The notes under the pieces: generated by a model
The model's input: only the letters and a program-made list of their open reading frames with translations
What the model was told of the DNA's origin: nothing
Databases searched by the model: none
In this document: piece by piece, positions 18,497 to 27,937 of the stretch
Position numbering within the stretch: the stretch's first letter is position 1
Layout: the number at the start of each line of letters is the position of its first letter
Position numbers and translations under genes: made by a program
Source of the DNA: Ferrovibrio sp.
GTDB lineage: Bacteria > Pseudomonadota > Alphaproteobacteria > Ferrovibrionales > Ferrovibrionaceae
DNA length: 64,000 bases
Direction: 5' to 3'
Assembly: GCA_017991315.1 (NCBI GenBank)
Contig: JAGOQS010000002.1
Span: 434,001-498,000 of the forward strand

Positions 18497-19537
18497 ATGG
18501 TCGCTATCACTGGCTCCACCCAATTTGCCCGCATCCTCGACCAGACCCGCCTGATCCGGAACCTGAACCAGGAACTTACCAATCAGCAGGCGCAGTTTTC
18601 TTCTGGCCGCATCCTTGGTGGCCTGGTCGGCGTTTCCACTCGCGCGCAGGAACTCGGCGACCTCAAGGCGGAATTGCAGAGCGCCAACGCCTACAAGAGC
18701 GCCGTCACCACGGCGCAGAACCGCGTGCGCCTCTACTCCATCACCATGGAGCAGCTCATCGAGGTGGCTACCGAGGCGCAGGATCTGATGATCAAGAACC
18801 GCGACTCGTTCTTTGCCTCGACCTCGGCGCCAACGGCGCAGATCAACGTGCTGCTCGACCGCGTCGGTACCTTCCTGCAGACCAAGGACAGCGAACGCTA
18901 CCTCTTCGCCGGCCGCAATTATGGCACCAACCCTGTGCTGTCGCCGCTTTCCAACGTGGTCGCCGACAGCCCGGCCGGCGCCGTGCCGCCGGCCCTCACG
19001 CCCTCCAACGAAGGCAGCGGTGTCGGCGGCCAGCCGCTGTGGCTGAACGTCACCAACACCGACGAACTGGACAACTACTATTTCGACACAGCCGGCACCA
19101 ACGGCGCGCCGGAAGACAACTTCATCTCGGTCTATGCCGACGATAACGAGCGCGTCCAGTATGGCATCAGCGCCACCGATCCTGGCATCCAGCAGCTTGT
19201 CGACTCCCTGACCCGCTTCCGCTCGGCGATCCAGGATATTTCGGACCCGGTGCTGTATGCCCAGCGCGTCGACGACGCCCTGGCCTCGCTCCGCACCTCG
19301 CTGCAGAGCCTCAAGACCACCGCCTCGACCAACGGCCATACCGAGCAGCGCCTGGTGGAACTGCAGGCCCGCCATGACCGTTCCGTCGATGTGCTGAAAA
19401 AGCGCATCGGCAGCATCGAGGATGCCGATCCGGCCGAGACCGCCACCCTGATCAAGGCGCTGCAGACCTCACTGGAAGCCACCTACACCATCACCCGCGA
19501 CACCCTGCAGCTCTCGCTGGTGAATTACCTGCGGTAA
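18497..19537 (+). CDS. flgL: Flagellar hook-associated protein 3 (flagellin-like)
   Basis: A 346-aa HAP3/FlgL, the second junction protein. It shows a flagellin-type N-terminus ([29 protein letters not shown]) and a C-terminus with coiled-coil pairing ([32 protein letters not shown]). The ribosome-binding site GGGAGGT lies within the flgK tail. No filament flagellin gene is in the window. Confidence 0.92.
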   Translation: MVAITGSTQFARILDQTRLIRNLNQELTNQQAQFSSGRILGGLVGVSTRAQELGDLKAELQSANAYKSAVTTAQNRVRLYSITMEQLIEVATEAQDLMIKNRDSFFASTSAPTAQINVLLDRVGTFLQTKDSERYLFAGRNYGTNPVLSPLSNVVADSPAGAVPPALTPSNEGSGVGGQPLWLNVTNTDELDNYYFDTAGTNGAPEDNFISVYADDNERVQYGISATDPGIQQLVDSLTRFRSAIQDISDPVLYAQRVDDALASLRTSLQSLKTTASTNGHTEQRLVELQARHDRSVDVLKKRIGSIEDADPAETATLIKALQTSLEATYTITRDTLQLSLVNYLR

Positions 19538-19590
19538 GCGGGGCTTTCAGACGGTTGCACTGTATCGCCATAGCCCTATATTCCGGGGCC

Positions 19591-20973
19591 ATGGCGATCC
19601 AGATTTACAATACCCTCAGCCGCCGCAAGGAGGCCTTCACCCCGCTCGATCCGAACCGGGTGACAATGTATGTCTGCGGCCCGACGGTCTACAACTTCGC
19701 CCATATCGGCAATGCCCGGCCGGCGGTGGCCTTCGACGTGCTCTACCGCCTGCTGCAGCGGCAGTATCCGTCTGTGGTCTATGCCCGCAACGTCACCGAC
19801 GTGGACGACAAGATCAACAATGCCGCCAAGGCCGAGGGCGTGCCGATCAGCACCATCACCGAGCGCTACCTCGCCGCCTACCATGCCGATATGGGCGCGC
19901 TGGGCGTGCTGCCGCCGGGGATCGAGCCGAAGGTGACGCAGCATATCGCCGCCATCATCGCCATGATCGAACGACTGATCGGCAACGGCCATGCCTATGC
20001 GGCGGATGGCCATGTGCTGTTCAATGTGCCGAGCTTCAAGGAATATGGCGCTCTGTCGCGCCGTGATCGAGACGAGATGATCGCCGGCGCCCGTGTCGAT
20101 GTGGCGCCCTACAAGCAGGACCCGGCCGATTTCGTGCTGTGGAAGCCATCGGCCGATGACATGCCGGGCTGGGACAGCCCCTGGGGCCGTGGCCGCCCCG
20201 GCTGGCATATTGAATGCTCGGCGATGATCGACCGCAATCTCGGCTCCGGCCCGATCGACATCCATGGCGGCGGGCACGACCTGATCTTCCCGCATCATGA
20301 AAACGAGATCGCCCAGAGCACTTGCGCCAACAAGGGCACGCTGGGCGGCCAACCCTTCGCGCGTTACTGGCTGCATAACGGCTTCGTCAATGTTGATGCC
20401 GAGAAGATGTCGAAGTCGCTCGGCAACGTGATGCTGGTGCGCGACCTGATCGGTATTGCGCCCGGCGAGGCAATCCGCCTCGCCCTGCTCTCGGCGCATT
20501 ACCGCCAGCCGCTGGATTGGACCGAGGCCGGCATGCGCGAAGCCAAGGCGCAGCTTGATCGGCTCTACCGCACACTGGATGGCCTGAAGGATGTGGCTGC
20601 CGCCGATGTGGCGGCACCGGTGGCCTTCGTCGAGGCGCTCTCCGATGATCTCAACACGCCCAAGGCGCTGGCCGAACTTCATGCCATCGCCAATGCCGCC
20701 AACAAGTCGGTGGAGCCGGCCGAACGGGCCCGGCTGAAGGGCGAGCTGGTCGCCGCCGGTTGGCTGCTCGGCCTGCTGCAGCAGGAGCCGGCGGCCTGGC
20801 TGCAAGGCGGCGATGCCGACGAGACCGCGGAGATCGAGGCAGCGATTGCCGCCCGCAAGGCGGCGCGCGCCGCCAAGAACTGGGCCGAAAGCGACCGCAT
20901 CCGCGACGAATGGGCGGCCCGCGGCATCCTGCTCGAGGACAAAGGCGGCGAAACCACCTGGCGGCGTGCCTGA
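19591..20973 (+). CDS. cysS: Cysteinyl-tRNA synthetase
   Basis: A 460-aa class I synthetase. The HIGH motif appears as [11 protein letters not shown] and KMSKS as [10 protein letters not shown]; zinc ligands include C in [11 protein letters not shown] and in HIECSAMI, with the HHENEIAQS motif. The start at 19591 ([16 protein letters not shown]) matches the family; an upstream in-frame extension of 12 codons does not. It is followed after 2 bp by sufE. Confidence 0.96.
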   Translation: MAIQIYNTLSRRKEAFTPLDPNRVTMYVCGPTVYNFAHIGNARPAVAFDVLYRLLQRQYPSVVYARNVTDVDDKINNAAKAEGVPISTITERYLAAYHADMGALGVLPPGIEPKVTQHIAAIIAMIERLIGNGHAYAADGHVLFNVPSFKEYGALSRRDRDEMIAGARVDVAPYKQDPADFVLWKPSADDMPGWDSPWGRGRPGWHIECSAMIDRNLGSGPIDIHGGGHDLIFPHHENEIAQSTCANKGTLGGQPFARYWLHNGFVNVDAEKMSKSLGNVMLVRDLIGIAPGEAIRLALLSAHYRQPLDWTEAGMREAKAQLDRLYRTLDGLKDVAAADVAAPVAFVEALSDDLNTPKALAELHAIANAANKSVEPAERARLKGELVAAGWLLGLLQQEPAAWLQGGDADETAEIEAAIAARKAARAAKNWAESDRIRDEWAARGILLEDKGGETTWRRA

Positions 20974-20975
20974 CA

Positions 20976-21398
20976 ATGGCGGAGATGACCGACATCAAGG
21001 CAGCGCAGGAAGAGATCGTCGACGACTTCTCGCTGTTCGACGACTGGATGGACCGCTACCGCTACCTGATTGATCTGGGCCGCGCCCTGCCGCCCTATCC
21101 GGACGAGTTGCGCACCGATGAATGGCGCGTGAAGGGCTGCATCAACCGCGCCTGGCTGCATGGTGCGGCACGCGATGGCCACGTCTATTATCAGGCCAGC
21201 AGCGAGAGCGAGATTGTCGCCGGCCTGATCGCCCTGCTGCTCAAGGTCTATTCCGGCCGCACGCCACGCGAAATCATCGACAACCCGCCGGATTTCCTGG
21301 AGCGCATTGGCGTGTGGGAGAATATCACGTCGAACCGCATCAACGGCCTCAAGGGCATGATCAATCTGATCCAGAGCGTAGCCAAGGCGGCGGCGTAG
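20976..21398 (+). CDS. sufE: SufE family cysteine desulfuration protein
   Basis: A 140-aa sulfur-acceptor protein that stimulates a SufS-type cysteine desulfurase and carries persulfide on Cys55 in RVKGCINRAW. Typical SufE length and C-terminal helices (ITSNRINGLKGMINLIQ). It lies two bases downstream of cysS and converges on an IscU-like scaffold gene; no desulfurase is in the window. Confidence 0.93.
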   Translation: MAEMTDIKAAQEEIVDDFSLFDDWMDRYRYLIDLGRALPPYPDELRTDEWRVKGCINRAWLHGAARDGHVYYQASSESEIVAGLIALLLKVYSGRTPREIIDNPPDFLERIGVWENITSNRINGLKGMINLIQSVAKAAA

Positions 21399-21410
21399 CG
21401 GCGGCACGAG

Positions 21411-21432
21411 ACCCGCGGTCCAGTCCGCGGGT
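21411..21432. repeat. Palindrome between convergent sufE and the Fe-S scaffold gene
   Basis: ACCCGCGG and CCGCGGGT form an 8-bp stem with a 6-nt loop, followed by GACGAGAAT. It resembles the short dispersed CCGCGGGT-type palindromes common in alphaproteobacteria. It could also act as a bidirectional terminator for the convergent pair, but lacks a T-tract. Confidence 0.45.
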
Positions 21433-21487
21433 GACGAGAATCACAGGTCGTGATCCCCGGGCCTTGTGTAAGAAGAAAGTCTCCCGC

Positions 21488-21943
21488 CTACCCCGCCTGG
21501 CGCTTGGCCTCGATCTGGTCGATGGCCTTCACCGTGGCTTCGAAAGGCAGCAGCACGGCGTTGTGACGGGCCTTGTGGTCGCGCACCGGGGTCAGCACTT
21601 CCAGATCGGTGAATTCGCCGCCAGCGAATTCGGCATCGGGGGCCGGGCCGCCTTCTTTCAGCATCGCCCGCATCCGCGCCAGCAATTGCCGCAGCGTGGC
21701 GGCATCCTGGCCCACCACATGCTGGCCGAAGATCGAGGCCGAAGCCTGGCCGAGCGCACAGGCCTTCACCAACTGGCCATAGCCGACCACCCGGTCGCCC
21801 TCCATCTTGAGGTCCACGGTGATGCGGCTGCCGCAGAGCGGGCTTTGCTGGGTGACCGTGGCATCGGGCTCGGCCAAGCGCTCGGTCTGGCCAATATGTG
21901 CCGCGAATCCAAGGATTTTCTCGTTATACAGGGCATTCAGCAT
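21488..21943 (-). CDS. IscU/SufU-like iron-sulfur cluster assembly scaffold
   Basis: A 151-aa NifU-N/IscU-fold protein (LYNEKILGFAAHIGQTERL...). Two of the three classical cluster cysteines are present: Cys37 in PLCGSR and Cys62 in KACALGQASAS. The third position reads KARHNAVLLPF, with no Cys. Loss of the third Cys is, as I recall, the normal state of this alphaproteobacterial subfamily, so it is probably functional but may handle the cluster differently from IscU. It is convergent with sufE and divergent from hisI. Confidence 0.88.
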   Translation of the reverse strand: MLNALYNEKILGFAAHIGQTERLAEPDATVTQQSPLCGSRITVDLKMEGDRVVGYGQLVKACALGQASASIFGQHVVGQDAATLRQLLARMRAMLKEGGPAPDAEFAGGEFTDLEVLTPVRDHKARHNAVLLPFEATVKAIDQIEAKRQAG

Positions 21944-22017
21944 GGGGCGGTCCGGAACCCTTCCTGGGGTGCGGGTTGAACACCGGGGGTCTGAACGATA
22001 TATAACGGCCCAATTCC

Positions 22018-22036
22018 CCAGGACAACTGGTCCTGG
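22018..22036 (+). promoter_or_regulatory. Hairpin in the hisI leader
   Basis: CCAGGAC / GTCCTGG form a 7-bp stem with a 5-nt loop, 23 bp upstream of the hisI GTG and just before its AGGAGAG ribosome-binding site. It could modulate translation or serve as an operator. Only the repeat is certain. Confidence 0.35.
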
Positions 22037-22059
22037 ACATCCGGTCAGGAGAGAAAGCC

Positions 22060-22533
22060 GTGTTCGCCAAGCGCATCAGCATCGAGCAGGTCGAAGAAGG
22101 CAACGAACTGGCGCCGAAGTTCGACGCCGACGGGCTGCTGCCCTGCGTCACCACCGCCGCCGATACCGGCGAGGTGCTGATGCTCGGCTACATGAACGAG
22201 GAAGCCCTCAAGCGTACCATCGCCACCGGCGAGGCGCATTACTACAGCCGCAGCCGCAAGACCCTGTGGCACAAGGGCGCCACTTCCGGCCTGGTGCAGA
22301 AGGTGGTGGAACTGCGCATCGACGACGATCAGGATGCCGTGTGGCTGCGCGTGCGCATCCCGGGCGATGCGAGCTGCCATGTCGGCTACCGCTCCTGCTT
22401 CTACCGCTCGGTACCGACCGGCCCGGAACAGTCTGCGGGAGAGACTCCGGTGGCCCTGACCTTCGAGGAGAAGGAAAAGACCTTCGACCCGAAGGCGGTG
22501 TATGGCGACGCGCCGAATCCGACCATCCTGTGA
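22060..22533 (+). CDS. hisI: Phosphoribosyl-AMP cyclohydrolase
   Basis: A 157-aa HisI catalysing the third step of histidine synthesis, with no HisE fusion. Motifs are [35 protein letters not shown], the metal-binding DDDQDA and the zinc-site cysteines in [12 protein letters not shown]. The start codon is GTG at 22060, 7 bp after AGGAGAG; no ATG fits. Confidence 0.95.
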   Translation: MFAKRISIEQVEEGNELAPKFDADGLLPCVTTAADTGEVLMLGYMNEEALKRTIATGEAHYYSRSRKTLWHKGATSGLVQKVVELRIDDDQDAVWLRVRIPGDASCHVGYRSCFYRSVPTGPEQSAGETPVALTFEEKEKTFDPKAVYGDAPNPTIL

Positions 22534-22661
22534 TTTTCTGCTAATCGGGCGGATTTTCCCGGTTTCGTAGTGCTAAATTTCGTTAATACCGGTTTATCCG
22601 CACTGGCGGTTGCATAAACTGGGTATAGGCTGACGTTGATCTATAGGTCACGGTCAGCGAG

Positions 22662-24191
22662 ATGAGCCACTCAGACCAGAAATCCCTGCTAGATCGCCTG
22701 GGCGATCTGCTGTTCGGCGAGGATGAGCCACCGGCCCAGAAGCCGCTGGCAGTGCCGCCGCGCCCGCGCCAGGCGGCACTGCCAGAGCCGGCGGTGGAGG
22801 TGCAGCCCGCTCATCCGGCCAGCGTCAAGGTGCCGGCCGGCACCATGCAGTTGATCGGCCTCGATGGCCTGAAGCAACGGCTGGGAGTGAAATGGCAGCA
22901 GAGTGCCGAACGCATCGCATCAGTTGTGGAGAATGTGCTGCGCCGACGCCTTGATGTCACCGATGCGCATTACCGTGTCGGCGCGGATACCTATCTCATA
23001 TTGTTTACGCGGCTGGACCGCCGTGCAGCCGGTTTCAAGGCCAAGGTGATCGCCGACGAGATCGAAAAGCTGGTGCTTGGCGATATACCCGAAGGCAGCG
23101 GCGTGACGGTGCTGTCAGCTGTGGCGGAAGTGGATCGCGGCATCATCCTGGAGAAGATCCACAGCCTGCCGGACCTCGTGCAATATGTGCGCTCGGCAGC
23201 AGAAGCCGAGGCACTGCACCCGGCGCTGCCGAGCCCGCCGCCAGGCGATGTGCTGCTGTTCGAGGATGAACCACCGCTAGCGCCAGGCAGCCTGCTGCAG
23301 GAAGCGCGGCGCGGCCCAGTGGCAACCGGCGCCGGGCCGGACCTTGCCGACCTGGATCAGCCGCTCGGTGGCCTGTTCCAGCACAAGACGCTGGCCGCTT
23401 TCCTCAAGGAATGCCGCGCCGGCTTCTATCCCGCCTACAGCATCAAGCGCCATTCTTTCTCGCCCTATTTCGCCATTGCCATCCATGATCCCAGCAGCCT
23501 CCCTGCGCATCTGGTGCAGGATCCGCTGGTCGAGGATGCCGAGGATCTGTTCTTCCAGATCGACCGCTACGTGCTTACCTCCGCCCTGCTCGGTCTGCAC
23601 CGCATGCTCAGCAGCGGCGGCCGCGGCATAGTGGTGGCCAATGTCAGTTATGGCACTCTGTCGGTGCCGCGCCACCGCGAAGCCTATTTCACCCGCCTGC
23701 GCGAAATCCCGAGTGCCGTGGCCAAGTATATCGGCTTCGCCCTGCATGACATTCCCACCGGCACACCGGCCAGCCGTATCGCCGAGATCATGGCCTATCT
23801 GCAACCTTTCGGCGGCACCCGCATCCTGCAATTGCCGCCGGATTCCCGCCTCGTGGACCTGTTCGCCGATACCGGCTGCCATGCCTTCTCCACCAGCCTC
23901 CTGCTCTGCGACAGCGACCCGGCACGACGCCAGCAGGCCCTGGCCAATTTCGCCAAGCGGGTGCATCTGCATCACCTGGAAAGTGTGCTGTCCGATGTCG
24001 AGCGGCCGGAAGACATTACGGCGGGCAGCAGCGCTGGCTTCACCTACCTTGTCGGCAAGGCGGTGGCCGACCTGATCGACACCCCGGGACAGACGGATAG
24101 CCGGTTATTGGCCCAGCTCGCGATTGCCACGGGCCATCTGCACAGCGTCAACCAGCATGGCGCCGGCTCAATACAACTAGCGCAGAAGTGA
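22662..24191 (+). CDS. Degenerate GGDEF/EAL-like protein of unknown function
   Basis: A 509-aa cytoplasmic protein. Residues 65-150 look like a ruined GGDEF domain: an RIASVVENVLRRRL helix, then HYRVGADTYLILFTRL where RYGGDEF would be. Residues 235-470 look like an EAL-type barrel (LTSALLGLHRMLSSGG, YIGFALHDIPTG, GGTRILQLPPDSRLVDLFADTGCHAFST) but lack the E-x-L and metal residues. It is therefore more likely a c-di-GMP sensor, scaffold or inactive relative than an enzyme. The 60-residue N-terminus is Pro-rich. The domain reading is mine by eye and moderate in confidence. Confidence 0.6.
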   Translation: MSHSDQKSLLDRLGDLLFGEDEPPAQKPLAVPPRPRQAALPEPAVEVQPAHPASVKVPAGTMQLIGLDGLKQRLGVKWQQSAERIASVVENVLRRRLDVTDAHYRVGADTYLILFTRLDRRAAGFKAKVIADEIEKLVLGDIPEGSGVTVLSAVAEVDRGIILEKIHSLPDLVQYVRSAAEAEALHPALPSPPPGDVLLFEDEPPLAPGSLLQEARRGPVATGAGPDLADLDQPLGGLFQHKTLAAFLKECRAGFYPAYSIKRHSFSPYFAIAIHDPSSLPAHLVQDPLVEDAEDLFFQIDRYVLTSALLGLHRMLSSGGRGIVVANVSYGTLSVPRHREAYFTRLREIPSAVAKYIGFALHDIPTGTPASRIAEIMAYLQPFGGTRILQLPPDSRLVDLFADTGCHAFSTSLLLCDSDPARRQQALANFAKRVHLHHLESVLSDVERPEDITAGSSAGFTYLVGKAVADLIDTPGQTDSRLLAQLAIATGHLHSVNQHGAGSIQLAQK

Positions 24192-24299
24192 CGCGGTTTT
24201 ATGGCAATTTTACCTGCCTTTTGCACTGCACAATATTAGGCTCCGGCTGCATGTCATGGCGTGGGTCCGGTCGGGAACACGCCCCACGGGACAACGATC

Positions 24300-24881
24300 T
24301 TGCGCCGCTTGAACCGCCTGTTTCTGCTGCTGCTCGCGCCGCTGGCCTCGGCCTGCGCGATGGATGATGCCGTGCCCCAGTTCGCTAGCGGCGCAGCCAC
24401 GGCAACGATGGTGCGCGCCGTGGCAAATAACAACAGCGAGCCGCCGCTGCCACTCAATCCCGATGCCTCGGCGGAAGCAAAACTGACGCAGCAATACGCC
24501 AATGCCCTGGTGAACCAGCTCAATGTCGAGCGCGAACAGCGCCGCCGCGAACTGGCCGAGATGAAGCGCCGCGCCCAGATGGAGCGGCGCCTTGCCGATC
24601 TTGCCCGCCGCAAGCCGCAGCAGGCCAAGCAGGAGCGGCAGCCGATACCGGCCAAGCCGGCAATCGTGGCACCGACAGCCCTGGCCAGTGCGCCCGCTGG
24701 CGCCTTGCCGCCAAACCCGCAGGCACAGCCCCCCGCCCAGACCTTGGCGGCCGAGACGCCGGAATTCGAATCGACCGCCAGCATTCCGCTGCCGAAGCCG
24801 CTGCGGCCAGAACGGGCCGAGGGCACACGACGCCAGCCCGAACCGGTGCTGTTCGATCCGGAAAGCCGCAAGGGGGGCTGA
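24300..24881 (+). CDS. Putative lipoprotein with coiled coil and Pro-rich tail
   Basis: From the TTG at 24300 the product starts MRRLNRLFLLLLAPLASAC, a clean lipoprotein signal with the lipobox ending at LASAC. A charged coiled coil follows (NVEREQRRRELAEMKRRAQMERRL..., residues 70-105), then a Pro/Ala-rich disordered tail. An upstream GTG (24261) is in frame but would spoil the signal's n-region. The stop overlaps the start of the next gene (TGATG), so the two are coupled. Function unknown; a periplasmic spacer is one possibility. Confidence 0.65.
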   Translation: MRRLNRLFLLLLAPLASACAMDDAVPQFASGAATATMVRAVANNNSEPPLPLNPDASAEAKLTQQYANALVNQLNVEREQRRRELAEMKRRAQMERRLADLARRKPQQAKQERQPIPAKPAIVAPTALASAPAGALPPNPQAQPPAQTLAAETPEFESTASIPLPKPLRPERAEGTRRQPEPVLFDPESRKGG

Positions 24882-26425
24882 TGCCCTCCCCCGCCCGAGC
24901 GTCGCAAGCGAAGAACCAAGGCGGTCGGCTCGCGATCTTCCGCCAGCCGATCCTGTGGCTCACCCTGCTCTATCTCGCCTTCGAACTCGGCTTTTCGGCG
25001 CGACTGCTTGATGTGTCGAGCGGCACCGTGTCGCCCGAGATGCTCAAGGATGTTGAGCGCATTGGCCGCAGCCTGTCCGGCCTGGCGCTGGCGCTGGCGC
25101 TGCTGCCCCTGCTGCTCAACCGCGCCGACCTGTCCTGGCGGGCCAAGCTCGGCGGCGCGCTGCTGCTCACCGCGCTTTGCATCGGCGGCATGTTCTGGTT
25201 CCAGAGCTGGCTGGTGCGCGAACTCACCGAGGAACTGGATGCCCGCGACCGCCGCAACGCGGTGTTCCTGTCGCTTGCCGCCGTGGCCTTGAGCAATGGC
25301 GAAATGCGCGTGGCACGACTCGATCTTGGGCCGGAAGGCAGCGGCTCGCCTTCGGCCAAGGCTTTCGTCGCCGCCTTCCCGGCCCTGGCGCTGACCAAGC
25401 CCGACCTGGAGCAGGACGCGCTGAACGTGATGCGGCAATTGCTGCGCCGGCGCATTACGGAAGCCTGCGAACCAGGGACGCCGGGCTGCTTCGGCACGGC
25501 GGCGGATTTTCACGACATGGTGTGGCTGCCGCTCTATCTGCGCGTGGTCGAGAGCTATGCCCGCTACAGCGATGGCGCCCAGGCCTATCATGCCGCGCGG
25601 CGCCTGATCCCGGAGCGCCAGGAAGCCGCCTGGCGCGAATACCTCGCCAGCCGCAAGATCCGCCAGGGCAGCGCCGCCGAGCGCGCCGCCATCGACCTGG
25701 CGGTGCGCAACCGCGTGGAGCAGGAAGCCGACCATGCGGCCCAGAGCATCATGCGCGACAGTTTCGGCGCCGACCTGCCGCTGAACCTGGTGCGGTTTGA
25801 GGATTTCTTCCGCCATCCGACGATCCAGGCACGCATGCATGCGCTGCTGCCGCAGCCCTTCCAGGCGCTGGCGGCGTCGCTCCCCATGCTGCCGGCGGTG
25901 GCTGATGAAAACGAGGTGCAAAGCCGCGTGTTCGAACCGCTGCTGCAGCCGCTGATCGAGGCACAGATGGAGCCGTTGCTGGCACCGCTGGCCGATTACG
26001 AGGACGAAGGCCGGCTCGGCGAGCGCGGCCGCGAAGCCGCTGAACGCGTTATCGTGCCACCGGTTGCGCTCGGCTTCTCGCTGGCCGGCGGCCTCGGGCA
26101 TCTGTTCAAGCTCGGCTTCCTGCTGCTGCTGATCATCTTCCCGCGCCAGCAAGGCAAACCGGCCTGGCATTCAGGCCTGCCACGCGCGGCGCTGATGGGT
26201 TCAGGCGTTGCGCTGCTGGTGATCGTGACCCTGGCGCAGCCTAACAGCGTGGTGGAAAGCCCGGCCTATCCGGTGCTGCACCGCTATGCAACGGAACGCT
26301 TCACGGCGGCCGGCGCCACCACGATTGAATGGATCATCCGCATGCAGGCCTATGCCTATCCCTGCAACGAGGCGATCCGTCGCCACCTGCTGTTCGATCT
26401 CAGCTATGGCTACCAACCCGTCTAG
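24881..26425 (+). CDS. Unrecognised multi-pass membrane protein
   Basis: A 514-aa protein I do not recognise. Hydrophobic helices lie at about residues 23-40, 66-84, 90-108, 402-420 and 433-452. Between them lies a large Arg/Glu-rich soluble domain of about 290 residues carrying a Cys pair (ITEACEPGTPGCFGT), which may be extracytoplasmic. The start ATG shares a base with the lipoprotein stop, so the two products probably act together at the envelope. Confidence 0.65.
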   Translation: MPSPARASQAKNQGGRLAIFRQPILWLTLLYLAFELGFSARLLDVSSGTVSPEMLKDVERIGRSLSGLALALALLPLLLNRADLSWRAKLGGALLLTALCIGGMFWFQSWLVRELTEELDARDRRNAVFLSLAAVALSNGEMRVARLDLGPEGSGSPSAKAFVAAFPALALTKPDLEQDALNVMRQLLRRRITEACEPGTPGCFGTAADFHDMVWLPLYLRVVESYARYSDGAQAYHAARRLIPERQEAAWREYLASRKIRQGSAAERAAIDLAVRNRVEQEADHAAQSIMRDSFGADLPLNLVRFEDFFRHPTIQARMHALLPQPFQALAASLPMLPAVADENEVQSRVFEPLLQPLIEAQMEPLLAPLADYEDEGRLGERGREAAERVIVPPVALGFSLAGGLGHLFKLGFLLLLIIFPRQQGKPAWHSGLPRAALMGSGVALLVIVTLAQPNSVVESPAYPVLHRYATERFTAAGATTIEWIIRMQAYAYPCNEAIRRHLLFDLSYGYQPV

Positions 26426-26440
26426 AGCAGGCTATTGCGA

Positions 26441-26983
26441 CTAAGTGCCTTGCTTCAGCTTCCGCCAGGGCTGCGCAGCACCGGCCGCCGCTGAACGGCA
26501 CCAAGCGACGATGAAATCGGCAATGCCGGCTGTATCGTCGATATCCAGGCGCGGCGCGGTGAGATGCGGCGGCTCGGCATCGCAGGCAACGGCGATGATC
26601 GCCGGGTCATCGGGCTGCAACAGCGGCTTGCCGGTGCCCTGGCGCCAGATCTCGATCTTGGCATGGGTATCGCGCTTGAAGCCTTCCACCAGCACAAGGT
26701 CCACCGGACTCAGATGCTGCAGCAGCTCCGCCAGGCCGGGCTCGGCCTCGCCGCGATGCTCATGCATCAAGGCAAAGCGCTGCGCGGAAGCAATCAGCAC
26801 TTCGCTGGCGCCGGCCTCGCGGTGGCGGTAGCTGTCCTTGCCCGGCACGTCGACATCGAAAGCATGATGCGCATGCTTGATGGTGGAAACCTTGAGGCCG
26901 CGCTGGATCAGCAGCGGGATCAGCTTCTCCAGCAGGGTGGTCTTGCCCGCCCCGCTCCAGCCGGCGATGCCCAGCACATTCAT
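26441..26983 (-). CDS. mobB: Molybdopterin-guanine dinucleotide biosynthesis protein B
   Basis: A 180-aa P-loop GTPase of Mo-cofactor metabolism, with Walker A in LGIAGWSGAGKTTLLEKL, the HAHHAFDVDVPGKDSYRHREAGA motif region and LVEGFK. I start at ATG 26983 (MNVLGIAGWSGAG); a longer frame exists upstream but is not conserved. The partner mobA is about 11 kb away at 38.2 kb, not in an operon. Confidence 0.93.
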   Translation of the reverse strand: MNVLGIAGWSGAGKTTLLEKLIPLLIQRGLKVSTIKHAHHAFDVDVPGKDSYRHREAGASEVLIASAQRFALMHEHRGEAEPGLAELLQHLSPVDLVLVEGFKRDTHAKIEIWRQGTGKPLLQPDDPAIIAVACDAEPPHLTAPRLDIDDTAGIADFIVAWCRSAAAGAAQPWRKLKQGT

Positions 26984-27259
26984 GCCACTGCCCGTACTTT
27001 CATGGACACCGCCCACTCACCGAGGATCCGGTTTCATAGCAACGAAACATAGGACTTTCGCGGTATCAGAACCAGCCATGAGGGTGCAAAGCGCCGGACC
27101 TCGCCTGCTCCGTGCCGAGGCATCGTATTTCAAGGCCAGGAACCGGCAATTTTTCACCCCTGGAACAGTTTCATCCCACAGCCAGCGCGCTATCTTCCCC
27201 CTCGCCGCCAGACCTTCCCTCTGGACCAGACGACTGGCAAAAAATAAAGGACGGAACCT

Positions 27260-27865
27260 ATGACTGCCCCCTTCTCGATGAAGCCCCTCCCCTATGCCGA
27301 TGATGCGCTGAGCCCGGTGGTGAATGCCGGCACGATCGGCTTTCACTATGGCAAGCACCACACCACCTACCTCAACAACCTGAACAAGTTCGCCGCCGAC
27401 GACGCCTCGCTGCAGGGCAAGAGCCTGGAGCAGATCATCAAGGAGAGCGCCGGCAAGGCCGACAAGGTGGCGGTGTTCAACAACGCCGCCCAGGTCTGGA
27501 ACCATGACTTCTACTGGGATTCGCTGGCGCCGAAGGCCGGCGGCAAGCCGACCGGTCGCATCGCCGACCTGATCAAGGACAGCTTCGGCGACTATGACAA
27601 GTTCAAGGCCGATTTCGCCGCCGCCGCCGTTGGCCAGTTCGGCTCCGGCTGGGCCTGGCTGTGCCTCGAGAACGGCAAGCTGACCATCCGCAAGACCCCG
27701 AATGCCGAAACCCCGCTGACTGTCACCGGCGTGAAGCCGCTGCTCACCATCGACGTGTGGGAGCATGCCTATTACCTCGATTGGCAGAACCGCCGCCCGG
27801 ATTATGCCAACGCAGTGATCGACCAGTTGCTGAACTGGAGCTTCGCCGAAAAGAACCTCGGCTGA
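27260..27865 (+). CDS. sodB: Superoxide dismutase [Fe]
   Basis: A 201-aa Fe-type SOD. Metal ligands by position are His29 (FHYGKHH), His82 (WNHDFYW), Asp165 and His169 (DVWEHAYY). The active-site Gln in FNNAAQVWNH indicates iron rather than manganese. No signal peptide, so cytoplasmic. ATG at 27260 behind AAAGGACGG. A bidirectional terminator lies 22 bp downstream. Confidence 0.95.
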   Translation: MTAPFSMKPLPYADDALSPVVNAGTIGFHYGKHHTTYLNNLNKFAADDASLQGKSLEQIIKESAGKADKVAVFNNAAQVWNHDFYWDSLAPKAGGKPTGRIADLIKDSFGDYDKFKADFAAAAVGQFGSGWAWLCLENGKLTIRKTPNAETPLTVTGVKPLLTIDVWEHAYYLDWQNRRPDYANAVIDQLLNWSFAEKNLG

Positions 27866-27887
27866 TCCGGAACCATCGCTAAAACAA

Positions 27888-27919
27888 AAGCGGCGGCCTC
27901 ACGGCCGCCGCTTCTTTTT
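27888..27919. terminator. Bidirectional terminator between sodB and phbB
   Basis: AAGCGGCGGCC / GGCCGCCGCTT form a perfect 11-bp stem with a TCAC loop, followed by CTTTTTT on the plus strand and preceded by A-rich sequence that gives T's on the minus strand. It serves the convergent sodB and phbB. Confidence 0.9.
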
Positions 27920-27937
27920 TGCCTGCTTCAGGCCGGA

